A stretch of 23,960 bases of DNA from Syntrophaceae bacterium UBA1062 (lineage in GTDB: Bacteria; Desulfobacterota; Desulfomonilia; UBA1062): contig DCDF01000206.1 in NCBI GenBank assembly GCA_002316295.1, positions 1 to 23,960 of the forward strand, given 5' to 3'. The notes under the pieces were generated by a model. It was given only the letters and a program-made list of their open reading frames with translations, made no database searches and was not told where the DNA came from. Every line of letters begins with the position of its first letter. The first letter of the stretch is position 1. This document shows, one piece after another, positions 1 through 7,216 of the stretch. Made by a program: the position numbers and the translations under genes.

Positions 1-1444
1 GCTGGGTGGGGTCTCCGGGAGTCGGAGTCATCTTCTGCATGACGAACTGGCTCACGCCCATGAGTATCGGGGTGATGAAATACGGGTCCTTGGCCGAGAG
101 GTCCGGCAGCCACGTCCCGTACAGATGGAACGACGTGTGCCTGAGCTCGATGGCCGAATAAAACACCTTATAGAGGGCGAACAGAATCGGTATCTGCAGG
201 AGCATAGGGAGACAGCCCCCCATGGGATTGATCTTGTGCTCCGAATACAGCTTCATCATCTCCTGATTCAGTTTCTGTTTGTCGTCTTTGTATTTTGCCT
301 GCAGTTCCTTCATGAGAGGCTGGATTTTCTGGAGTTCTTTCATGGACGTAAAGCTCTTGAGCGTCAGCGGATACAACAGGATCTTGATGACAATGGTGAG
401 GATGATGATGGACCATCCATAACTGCCGGTATAGGAGTAAATCCAGTTCATCGCCATCAGCAGCGGCTTGGCGATGATATCGAAGAACCCGAAATCAAGG
501 GCTTTCTTGATGTCGTACCCTACGGCCTTGAGCGTCTCGAGCTCTTTCGGGCCGGAGAAAATCACATACCTTGTCTCCACGCTCGACCCCGGCTCGATCC
601 GGGAGGGGGCTGTGTCATACACGAGCCTCACGGTCTGATCGCTGATGCGCTTGATGACGACCGAGGCATCCGGTGTCTCCTCGGGGATGACGGTGGTAAG
701 AAAATACTTGTCCTCGAACCCGAACCATCTGATCTCGCCGGAGAATTCCCGGAATATTCCCACCTTTTTCACCTTGGAGATCTTGAACTCCTCCAGGCGT
801 TTCCCATTGAGCAGGACAGGTCCCTGGAATGCATATCCATCCTTGTCCTCGTCAAGGGGATAGACGCCGTTGAGGTACAGGTCGATATCGGCTGTTATCG
901 GACCTGATGTGCCGTTTTCCAATATCGTCCGGTACCCCAGAGTATAGGTCTGAGGATCAATGGTGTAGATCTTCTTCAGAACCACCTCAGGGCTGATCCG
1001 GGCCGTAAAGATCAACTCCCGGGGGATGTCGGACTCCCCGGTTCTCGATGCCTCATAGACAAAGGAAGAATCGGCGAACTGCCCGTTCACGCTTATCAGC
1101 GGCATGGGTGATTCGATAATGTCAACAGGCTGTGCTTCAGGAGACAGGTTCTCCCGGTACTGCTTGAGCTGAAACGAGGTAAGCGCCCCGCCCGCTGTGC
1201 TCCACTGGGCGCGATACATCGGCGTCTCTATGACGATTGTCTCTCCGGGGACGACCTGCCGGTCCGGGCTTCTCTGGGGAGAGGGCAACTGGAGTACGTC
1301 GCTCTGGTCCTCACCAGGTACGCTCTCTTGCTGCTCGACCTGGTCTTGGGGCTGTTCAGGGGTTTTCGGCTCAACGAAAAAAAAGTCCCAGAGAAGGAGA
1401 ATTGCAATCGATATGACTATGGCCAGCAGTGTCCTTTTTTCCAT
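1..1444 (-). CDS. yidC: Membrane protein insertase YidC, C-terminus cut off by window edge
   Basis: Inserts and folds inner-membrane proteins, alone or with SecYEG. Seen: an N-terminal membrane helix (about residues 5-23, beginning MEKRTLLAIVISIAILLL), a Pro/Gln-rich linker, a large periplasmic beta domain (about residues 60-340) and then the conserved YidC/Oxa1 core with helices around WSIIILTIVIKILLYPL and NPMGGCLPMLLQIPILFALY. The large periplasmic domain is the Gram-negative form. A Lys sits where the E. coli protein has its membrane Arg. The last helices lie beyond position 1. The ATG at 1444 was chosen for the family N-terminus; AAGGAG lies 10 nt upstream. Between them is a two-codon ORF (ATG ATC TGA) whose stop overlaps the yidC ATG as TGATG. 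The gene is 23 nt downstream of yidD, as in most bacteria. Confidence 0.97.
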   Translation of the reverse strand, partial: MEKRTLLAIVISIAILLLWDFFFVEPKTPEQPQDQVEQQESVPGEDQSDVLQLPSPQRSPDRQVVPGETIVIETPMYRAQWSTAGGALTSFQLKQYRENLSPEAQPVDIIESPMPLISVNGQFADSSFVYEASRTGESDIPRELIFTARISPEVVLKKIYTIDPQTYTLGYRTILENGTSGPITADIDLYLNGVYPLDEDKDGYAFQGPVLLNGKRLEEFKISKVKKVGIFREFSGEIRWFGFEDKYFLTTVIPEETPDASVVIKRISDQTVRLVYDTAPSRIEPGSSVETRYVIFSGPKELETLKAVGYDIKKALDFGFFDIIAKPLLMAMNWIYSYTGSYGWSIIILTIVIKILLYPLTLKSFTSMKELQKIQPLMKELQAKYKDDKQKLNQEMMKLYSEHKINPMGGCLPMLLQIPILFALYKVFYSAIELRHTSFHLYGTWLPDLSAKDPYFITPILMGVSQFVMQKMTPTPGDPTQ

Positions 1445-1467
1445 CAGATCATGTCTCCTTGAGTGAT

Positions 1468-1677
1468 CTACACAGGGTCATATCCGCCGGGATGGAGGGG
1501 GTGGCATTTCATTATCCTTAAGGAAGCCTTCAGGAGACCTTTCGATATTCCGTACGTATTGATCGCCTCGATGGCATACTCGGAACAGCTCGGCCAGAAT
1601 CGGCACGACCGCGGTAAGCCCGGAGATATGACTTTCTGATAAAAGCGGATGAGCCCTATCAGCAGTTTCCTCACCAT
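1468..1677 (-). CDS. yidD: Membrane protein insertion efficiency factor YidD
   Basis: Small membrane-associated protein thought to assist YidC-dependent insertion. The 69-residue product carries the family signature: an amphipathic N-terminus (MVRKLLIGLIRFYQKVISP), then a Cys-rich core CRFWPSCSEYAIEAI, and a C-terminal HPLHPGGYDPV. I chose the ATG at 1677 because the family begins at this VRK-type amphipathic helix; an in-frame start 17 codons upstream would add residues encoded inside rnpA. With this start the gene overlaps the 3' end of rnpA by 7 nt, which implies translational coupling. There is no strong Shine-Dalgarno of its own. Confidence 0.95.
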   Translation of the reverse strand: MVRKLLIGLIRFYQKVISPGLPRSCRFWPSCSEYAIEAINTYGISKGLLKASLRIMKCHPLHPGGYDPV

Positions 1678-2018
1678 GTACGCGATCCCATGGCGTTCTT
1701 TATTTCCTGAAAAAGTGTCTTGTAGCACGTATTCTTATCCTGTTTTCTCGCTATGAGAACGACATCGTACCCGGGAGGGAAGATCTCTTTATTCCTGCGG
1801 TAAATCTCCCGTAAGAGTCTTTTCACACTATTCCTCTTTACAGCGGTTCCGATCCTTTTACTCACGGTGATGCCAATGCGAGTGTGATTTTCAGAGTTTC
1901 GAGCAGCGAGGATAATGAGATGCCCGGTGATGATTTTGCGCTGTTTTTTCGCCTCTACGTTGAGATAATCCCGCCGTTTTCTCAGCCGCTCCTGCTTCGG
2001 GAATCGTTCGTCTGACAT
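1671..2018 (-). CDS. rnpA: Ribonuclease P protein component
   Basis: Protein subunit of RNase P, which binds the catalytic RNA and helps cleave the 5' leader of pre-tRNAs. The 115-residue length is typical. The RNR signature is visible as KRNSVKRLLREIYRRNK, after a basic N-terminus and the hydrophobic strands HLIILAARNS and RIGITVSKRIGTAVKRN. The start codon shares one base with the rpmH stop (TAATG on the minus strand at 2016-2020), so the two genes are translationally coupled. This order rpmH-rnpA-yidD-yidC is the standard one; dnaA is not adjacent here. Confidence 0.97.
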   Translation of the reverse strand: MSDERFPKQERLRKRRDYLNVEAKKQRKIITGHLIILAARNSENHTRIGITVSKRIGTAVKRNSVKRLLREIYRRNKEIFPPGYDVVLIARKQDKNTCYKTLFQEIKNAMGSRTW

Positions 2019-2152
2019 TACACAGCCAAACGCTTGCGTCCCTTGGCCCTCCTTCGATTTATTACAGCACGTCCGCTCTTTGTGCTCATGCGAACGAGAA
2101 ATCCATGAGTTCGTTTGCGTCTCGTGTTATGTGGCTGAAATGTCCGCTTCAT
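2018..2152 (-). CDS. rpmH: 50S ribosomal protein L34
   Basis: Structural protein of the large ribosomal subunit. Direct translation of the minus strand gives 44 residues beginning MKRTFQPHNTRRKRTHGF and ending GRKRLAV, matching L34 along its whole length, with the very high Arg/Lys content expected. The ATG at 2152 follows GAGGT with a 5-nt spacer. It is the first gene of the rpmH-rnpA-yidD-yidC operon and sits just downstream of a TTGACA promoter element. Confidence 0.97.
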   Translation of the reverse strand: MKRTFQPHNTRRKRTHGFLVRMSTKSGRAVINRRRAKGRKRLAV

Positions 2153-2185
2153 CGAATACCTCGATCTTCTATTTTAGGGGCTTAG

Positions 2186-2214
2186 TATTTACATACGAGG
2201 TTCATGATTGTCAA
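2186..2214 (-). promoter_or_regulatory. Probable sigma-70 promoter of the rpmH operon
   Basis: On the minus strand a perfect -35 box TTGACA (2209-2214) is followed after 17 nt by TAAATA (2186-2191), a mediocre -10; the shifted AATACT nearby is an alternative. Position, about 35 nt upstream of the L34 start, fits a strong ribosomal protein promoter. The -35 is clear, the exact -10 is not. Confidence 0.6.
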
Positions 2215-2339
2215 GCGGCAAAAGGGTGGCGATGAATCACGAACAGGGGCATATGTACCGGGATTGATTTGAAAGAATTCCTTCATATTCCTCCGGCATA
2301 CCCCCTGAGGAAGCAGGCCTTGAAAAACGGCAGCGCTGC

Positions 2340-3104
2340 GTGAACGCCTGTCCGGCGACTTCCGTGAGCTTGCATCGCGTATGTTTTCCCCAAGCCTTGT
2401 CTTCAGGGTGCCTTTTCCGATATAACCCAGGAGTCATGAGGGGCGTTTTCTGTACAAAGGATCTTACTTCGGGTATTGACGGGAAGCCGGCCTCGGTGCT
2501 CGACAGGTTGAGCCGCATCATGCCCGGAAGCGATATTTTCTGTATGGACCAGGTGCATTCGGACAGGATTGTTCTGGCGGATGAGGCCGCACCGCAGGAC
2601 GTGCCTCAGGCGGATGGCATCATTTCGCGCAACCCTGATCACGTGCTCTGCGTGCGCACGGCTGACTGCGTCCCGGTGCTTCTCTGGGCAAATGACATGC
2701 CGCTCAACGCGGCGGTTCATGCCGGATGGAGAGGACTTGCACTGCGCATTGTGGCAAAATGCGTCCGCATGATGCGCTCTCTGGGCGCAGAGGATATCCG
2801 GGCGGCGATCGGTCCATCCATCGGCCCCTGCTGTTACGTGGTGGGCAGGGACGTAGCCGATGCCCTCGGGGCCGAGCCCCGGATCAACGGCAGTGGTTCG
2901 TTGGTGGTGGATCTGAGAGCCGTTGCCAGGTCTCAGCTCACCGGCGCCGGGCTCGAGGAAGACGCGATCGAGTCCAGGGGCCCCTGTACCGCATGCCGCA
3001 CCGACCGATACTTTTCCTACCGCAGGCAAGGTCAGCTGGCGGGAAGAAACGTCTCGCTCATTGGAGGGAAATCATGGTCATTGCCGGGCTTACAGGTGGG
3101 ATAG
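2340..3104 (+). CDS. pgeF: Laccase-domain purine nucleoside phosphorylase / PgeF (YfiH) family protein
   Basis: YfiH/PgeF (DUF152) family. Members act on purine nucleosides, and PgeF edits peptidoglycan precursors by removing misincorporated L-Ser. The zinc ligands are visible: QVHSD (His73), TADCVPVLL (Cys110) and HAGWRG (His127). The C-terminal CTACRTDRYFSYRR resembles the family's CTYTxNETFFSYRR. The start is uncertain. GTG at 2340 gives 254 residues but has no good Shine-Dalgarno; GTG 2364, TTG 2397 and ATG 2436 (GGAG only 2 nt upstream) are alternatives. Family alignment needs some 15-20 residues before RGVFCTKDL, so ATG 2436 looks too short. The 3' end overlaps coaE by 31 nt, indicating co-transcription. 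Confidence 0.9.
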   Translation: MNACPATSVSLHRVCFPQALSSGCLFRYNPGVMRGVFCTKDLTSGIDGKPASVLDRLSRIMPGSDIFCMDQVHSDRIVLADEAAPQDVPQADGIISRNPDHVLCVRTADCVPVLLWANDMPLNAAVHAGWRGLALRIVAKCVRMMRSLGAEDIRAAIGPSIGPCCYVVGRDVADALGAEPRINGSGSLVVDLRAVARSQLTGAGLEEDAIESRGPCTACRTDRYFSYRRQGQLAGRNVSLIGGKSWSLPGLQVG

Positions 3105-3703
3105 CGACGGGGAAATCGACCGTGGCCTCCCTTTTCGCCTCGTTCGGCGCAGCGGTCATCGATGCGGACAGGATCGCCCGTGAGGTCGTCCTCAGAGGGA
3201 GCCCAGCATTCGATCGGATCGTTGAGCATTTCGGCAGAGAAATTCTCCTGCCGGATGGTGAGATAGACCGGGACCGCCTGGGCGGGATCATATTCAGCGA
3301 CAGCAGGCAGAGAGAATCTCTGAACCGTATCGTCCATCCCGAGGTCTTCCGTGAGATGGACCGCCGCATCGAAGAAATCAAATCAGGGAACGTGAACCGG
3401 GTCGTCATCTGCGACGTTCCTCTGCTGATTGAAACCGGCATGCACCGTGTTTTCGACGATGTGATTCTGGTGTATGTCCCGGAGCCGCTCCAGATCAACA
3501 GGCTCATGGAGCGGGAGGGCATCGGCAGGGACGAAGCCCTCAGAAGGGTGCGGGCTCAAATGTCCATCGAAGAAAAGAAGCCGTATGCAAGCCATATCAT
3601 CGACAACAGCGGAACCCGTGAGAATACAGCGAAAATAACTCTCGAGGTCTACCGGAGCCTGGAAGAACGATCCAGGCGGTGCGGTCCGTGCAGGCATACA
3701 TGA
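3074..3703 (+). CDS. coaE: Dephospho-CoA kinase
   Basis: Phosphorylates the 3'-hydroxyl of dephospho-CoA, the last step of CoA biosynthesis, in the cytoplasm. The 209-residue product shows the P-loop GGIATGKST (residues 8-16), the substrate-site DADRIAREVV, the motif RIVHPEVF, and DVPLLIETGMH typical of CoaE. The start is ATG 3074, preceded by GGAGG with 7-nt spacing. It lies 31 nt inside the end of pgeF in another frame, so the two are probably coupled. Length and motifs are normal. Confidence 0.97.
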   Translation: MVIAGLTGGIATGKSTVASLFASFGAAVIDADRIAREVVLRGSPAFDRIVEHFGREILLPDGEIDRDRLGGIIFSDSRQRESLNRIVHPEVFREMDRRIEEIKSGNVNRVVICDVPLLIETGMHRVFDDVILVYVPEPLQINRLMEREGIGRDEALRRVRAQMSIEEKKPYASHIIDNSGTRENTAKITLEVYRSLEERSRRCGPCRHT

Positions 3704-3769
3704 ACGAGTGTCGCCGTGGAAGAGCATTGTGTTTTTCCGCAGGACATCGTGGCGGCGGAGCGGATTTTT

Positions 3770-4573
3770 TCAGGAGAGCTTTGGTGAAGACCGCCTCAGG
3801 GATAGATCATCGTCCTGTGCATTTCTACCGCCCGGACTCCCCTGCTCGAGCATTTCCTTGCGGATGATGGACTCGAACTGCCGGGCATCACGGGAGTTCG
3901 GATTGATGGAAAGGGATCTTTCTATCCATTTCAGAGCGTTCGCCCAGTCTTTCCTGTCATAATACAGGCGAGCCACGTTGAAGTAGAGGTTCTCGTCCGT
4001 CGGGGAGATCTCGATGGCTTTCATGTAGTTCGCCAGGGCCTCCTCGGTCATGTTTGCCTTCCGAAGCTCGATCCCGAATTCATTGAAGATGTGCTTGTTC
4101 TCCTCTTCGAAGATGGCCTCGACCTGGGAGAGCTTCCTGAAGACGTCTCTCGCCTTGTCGGTCTGGCCCATTTCCATATACAAGGTGCCCACGCCGAAGT
4201 TCGCCCTGATGCTGTCCGGATCTATCCTCAGTGCGGAGTGATACTCCCACTCGGCGGAGTTGAATTCCTTGCGGGAGCGATGTTTCTCCGCCAGCGCGAT
4301 ATGCTTGTCGGTTTCCCGCTCCTCCTTCGTCTTTACCTTGAAGTCCGGCTCGAAGGTATATTTGTTCATGAACTCGTCATACGACATCTTGATCACGATG
4401 CCCGTGGGCTGACCTTCGTTGCCGAGATAGCTCACCTGTACGATCTCGTCGTCCAGCTGCTCCGCCAGACAGTAATTCTTGACACGCTGGGTTTTCTTCG
4501 TATGCCCGGTGCCGAGGGTAATGGTTGTCTCTTCGAAGAAAACGCCTTTGATTCTCTTGCAAGCCGTATCCAT
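3770..4573 (-). CDS. Cytoplasmic tetratricopeptide-repeat protein
   Basis: A 267-residue protein of unknown role. The N-terminal ~95 residues form a small non-repeat domain (CKRIKGVFFEETTITLGTG, then a strand-rich part). Residues ~95-250 contain about four TPR units, for example EWEYHSALRIDPDSIRANFG, EALANYMKAIEISPTDENLY and ALKWIERSLSINPNSRDARQ. No signal peptide or membrane helix is needed if translation starts at ATG 4573. An upstream in-frame start at 4699 would add a hydrophobic stretch but would overlap proC. The Shine-Dalgarno is weak. TPRs imply protein-protein binding; the N-terminal domain is unrecognised. It is transcribed alone, divergent from proC. Confidence 0.85.
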   Translation of the reverse strand: MDTACKRIKGVFFEETTITLGTGHTKKTQRVKNYCLAEQLDDEIVQVSYLGNEGQPTGIVIKMSYDEFMNKYTFEPDFKVKTKEERETDKHIALAEKHRSRKEFNSAEWEYHSALRIDPDSIRANFGVGTLYMEMGQTDKARDVFRKLSQVEAIFEEENKHIFNEFGIELRKANMTEEALANYMKAIEISPTDENLYFNVARLYYDRKDWANALKWIERSLSINPNSRDARQFESIIRKEMLEQGSPGGRNAQDDDLSLRRSSPKLS

Positions 4574-4605
4574 AGCTGTTCTATCGGAATATGGAAAACT
4601 TATGT

Positions 4606-4635
4606 TTAGGATATTTTCCTGAAAATGGGTATAAT
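4606..4635 (+). promoter_or_regulatory. Probable proC promoter with dyad in the spacer
   Basis: A perfect -10 TATAAT (4630-4635) lies 64 nt upstream of the proC ATG. The best -35 is TTAGGA (4606-4611, 3 of 6 consensus bases, 18-nt spacer). The spacer contains a 6-bp inverted repeat ATTTTC-CT-GAAAAT (4613-4626), a position where a bound repressor would block RNA polymerase. The -10 is convincing, the operator role is inference. Confidence 0.55.
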
Positions 4636-4698
4636 AGAGAATGATAACGGCGAAAAACCATCGGTGTAATAACGTCTTGGATACGAGAGGAGGAGACA

Positions 4699-5499
4699 AT
4701 GGCTGCTGTCGGATTCGTCGGCGCAGGGAACATGGCCGGAGCTATAATCGGTGGTGTGCTGAAAAAAGGAGTGTACCGCCCCGGTGATATCGTGATTTAC
4801 GACATTCTTCCGCAGCGTGTACGGGAGATGCACGCGACGTACGGTGTCGAGACAGCCGCCAGCGAGCAGGAGGTTGCTCAAAAGAGCCGCGTGCTTATCC
4901 TCGCCGTCAAGCCCGATAAGGTTGCTGCGGTCCTGAGCCGGGTGAAGGATGACGCATCGAGAAGGCTTGTAATCAGTATTGCGGCAGGGGTATCCATCGA
5001 GTCCATCCAGGCGGTCATCGGCGGGCAGTCCCGGGTTGTCAGGGTCATGCCCAACACTCCCGCTCTGGTCCTTGAGGGCGCGTCCGCCCTCTGTGCTTCA
5101 CCCCCGTGCACTGAAGAGGACGTCCGGACAGCTCTCGAGATATTCTCTTCGGTAGGCAGATGTATGCAGGTGGAGGAGAGGCTGATGAACGCAGTCACGG
5201 CTCTGTCAGGGTCGGGGCCGGCGTTCTGCTTTCTTTTCGTCGAGGCCATGGCCGACGGCGGGGTACGCGCCGGGCTTCCGAGAAACCTCGCAATGGAACT
5301 GGCCGCCGCAACGCTGAAAGGGGCCGCGGCCATGGTACTCGAGACCGGCAGGCATCCGGGAGATCTCAAGGATATGGTGGCCTCTCCCGGGGGCACCACG
5401 ATCGACGGCATCGGCGTCCTTGAGGCCAAGGGCTTGAGATCCGCAGTCATGGACGCGGTGTTTGCCGCGTACCAGAAGGCAGCCCGTCTCGTCTCCTGA
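4699..5499 (+). CDS. proC: Pyrroline-5-carboxylate reductase
   Basis: Reduces 1-pyrroline-5-carboxylate to L-proline with NAD(P)H, the last step of proline synthesis. The 266-residue length is typical. Seen: the N-terminal Rossmann motif GFVGAGNMAGAIIGGVL, AVKPDKV, the VRVMPNTPALV segment, ALSGSGPAF, and the C-terminal signature MVASPGGTTIDGI. The start ATG 4699 is preceded by AGGAGGAG. It appears monocistronic, with its own promoter upstream and a convergent neighbour downstream. Confidence 0.97.
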   Translation: MAAVGFVGAGNMAGAIIGGVLKKGVYRPGDIVIYDILPQRVREMHATYGVETAASEQEVAQKSRVLILAVKPDKVAAVLSRVKDDASRRLVISIAAGVSIESIQAVIGGQSRVVRVMPNTPALVLEGASALCASPPCTEEDVRTALEIFSSVGRCMQVEERLMNAVTALSGSGPAFCFLFVEAMADGGVRAGLPRNLAMELAAATLKGAAAMVLETGRHPGDLKDMVASPGGTTIDGIGVLEAKGLRSAVMDAVFAAYQKAARLVS

Positions 5500-5516
5500 A
5501 AAGATGCCGCGATCTC

Positions 5517-5575
5517 CCGGCAGCGGTGCCCTCAGTCTCTGCCGGAGCATGCGGCCGTGAGAGCCGCTTCCGGCA
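5517..5575. repeat. Two mutually exclusive GC-rich hairpins between convergent genes
   Basis: CCGGCAG (5517-5523) pairs with CTGCCGG (5539-5545). TGCCGGA (5540-5546) instead pairs with TCCGGCA (5569-5575), enclosing a second stem GCGGC (5551-5555)/GCCGC (5563-5567). The two structures share the 5539-5546 segment. Neither is followed by a T-run on either strand, so these are not classic intrinsic terminators. They fill nearly the whole 82-bp gap between the stops of proC and the LOG gene. Confidence 0.6.
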
Positions 5576-5581
5576 CAGGCT

Positions 5582-6238
5582 TCAGTGCACCTTGGTGTTC
5601 TTGATGATCTCAACCGCGTCCGCCGCCGAATCCACCACGGTGAATATGCGCAGATCTTCCTCGACGATCTTCAGCTCCTTGAGCATGGTGTCTGTTATCC
5701 AGCTCAGAAGGCCGCCCCAGAAGTCCGATCCTACGAGTATGACCGGGAAGGGTTTCAGCTTGTCCGTCTGGATGAGAGTGAGGGCTTCGAAGAGCTCGTC
5801 CATTGTCCCGAATCCGCCCGGGAAAATGACATAGCTCATGGCGTACTTGACGAACATGACTTTTCTCACGAAGAAGTAGCGGAAATTGATATGAATGTTC
5901 GTGTATGGGTTCAGGCTCTGCTCGAAGGGAAGCACAATATTGAGCCCGACCGACTGGCCTCCGGCCTCGTACGCCCCCTTGTTTGCCGCCTCCATGATGC
6001 CGGGACCGCCTCCGGTGATAATGGAGTAGCCCTCCCGGGCGAGCATGCCCGCGAGCTCGACGGCCATGAGGTAGTATTTGTCGTCCGGCTTGCACCGGGC
6101 GGACCCGAAGATGGTGACGGCCGGCTCAAGGGATGACAGGGTTTCGATGCCGTCCACGAACTCCGCCATGATGCGGAAAATTCTCCACGATTCCTGAGGA
6201 TTGATCTGATCGATGAGATATCTGTCATTCCTTTTCAT
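5582..6238 (-). CDS. LOG family (TIGR00730-type) nucleotide 5'-monophosphate phosphoribohydrolase
   Basis: Rossmann-fold LOG/YgdH-type protein. Family members cleave N-glycosidic bonds of nucleotide monophosphates, including cytokinin nucleotides. The 218-residue product has the conserved YSIITGGGPGIMEAANKGA segment, the catalytic region FVRKVMFVKYA, and the active-site motif PGGFGTMDE. The start ATG 6238 has a good AAGGAG 5 nt upstream. The actual bacterial substrate is uncertain. It is divergent from the PHP gene and convergent with proC, so probably its own unit. Confidence 0.92.
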   Translation of the reverse strand: MKRNDRYLIDQINPQESWRIFRIMAEFVDGIETLSSLEPAVTIFGSARCKPDDKYYLMAVELAGMLAREGYSIITGGGPGIMEAANKGAYEAGGQSVGLNIVLPFEQSLNPYTNIHINFRYFFVRKVMFVKYAMSYVIFPGGFGTMDELFEALTLIQTDKLKPFPVILVGSDFWGGLLSWITDTMLKELKIVEEDLRIFTVVDSAADAVEIIKNTKVH

Positions 6239-6307
6239 GTATGCTCCTTGTCTTCAACGCCTTGTGTTTCATTTCGGCGGACGCTGTGCTATGAGTCCCA
6301 TATCGCC

Positions 6308-7171
6308 ATGATTGATCTCCATATTCATACAATATATTCCAGCGATGGGCAATATACCCCGGCTGAGATCGTCTCCCTGGCCGGCAGGAGAAATGTCTGC
6401 ACCCTGGCCTTCTGCGATCATATGGATATCCGCGCCGCCTCCGAAGGAATGGATACGGCCGGGATGAGCGGCATCGAGCTCTTCAGCGGTGTGGAGATTT
6501 CCACATCCTTCCGGGGCCGCGAATACCATCTGCTCTGCTACGGATTCGATCCTTGCTGTCCGCGGATCAGGGACTTTATCGATGCGAGCTGTGCAAGGAT
6601 CTGGAAAGGGGTTCCGGCCATCATCGAACGGTTTCGAAAGATGGGCTTTCGGCTCGATGAAAAGGACATCAGGGGTTGGGGGAAGTCGGTGCCCACCGGT
6701 GTCAGTTTCCTCGACGCGCTGGTAAAAAGCAATCCTGATGACCCGAGGCTCCTTCTCTACACCACAGGCGATCGCAGCGACTCACCGTACCTCAACTTCT
6801 ATCAGGACTTTTCCCGGGCAGGCTTCGGTGAGGCTCTCGCTTCGAACCTCCCCGATCTGAAGCGGACCGTCTGCAGCCTGAAATCCTGCGGTGTGCTCGT
6901 CCTTGCGCACCCCGGGGACGCAAGCCGGGATTTGCTGAGAGAACTGAAAGGATACGGGCTTCAGGGGATCGAGGTGTACAGCTCACACCACTCGCCCTCC
7001 GTCATGCGGTATCTGGCAGAGTCCGCCGCATCGCTCGGCTTGCTCAGGAGCGCGGGATCGGATTTCCATGGAGAGCGGATCAAGCCAGGTGTTGTCCTGG
7101 GGAGTGTACCGGGCCTGCCCGATGAGGCTCTGATCGAGACCATCCGAAACGCCATGCCTTCCCGGCGGTGA
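6308..7171 (+). CDS. PHP-domain metal-dependent phosphoesterase
   Basis: A 287-residue PHP superfamily protein, the fold of histidinol phosphatases, YciV/RnmA-type 3',5'-nucleotide phosphatases and polymerase PHP domains. Metal-binding motifs are visible in order: DLHIHTIYSSDG at the N-terminus, FCDHMD, GVEIST, LAHPGD, and SAGSDFHGE near the C-terminus. The start ATG 6308 was chosen because PHP proteins begin directly with the first HxH motif; an in-frame start 20 codons upstream adds unsupported residues. No good Shine-Dalgarno is visible. The substrate cannot be told from sequence. Confidence 0.9.
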   Translation: MIDLHIHTIYSSDGQYTPAEIVSLAGRRNVCTLAFCDHMDIRAASEGMDTAGMSGIELFSGVEISTSFRGREYHLLCYGFDPCCPRIRDFIDASCARIWKGVPAIIERFRKMGFRLDEKDIRGWGKSVPTGVSFLDALVKSNPDDPRLLLYTTGDRSDSPYLNFYQDFSRAGFGEALASNLPDLKRTVCSLKSCGVLVLAHPGDASRDLLRELKGYGLQGIEVYSSHHSPSVMRYLAESAASLGLLRSAGSDFHGERIKPGVVLGSVPGLPDEALIETIRNAMPSRR

Positions 7172-7216
7172 ATACATTCGTAAAAATTGTCAGGCGGCCC
7201 GGGAGAGCGTGCACAC

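Noticed and set aside
125..907. Open frame of 260 codons on the plus strand in yidC
   Set aside because: It is antisense to conserved YidC sequence and shows no domain or start signal.
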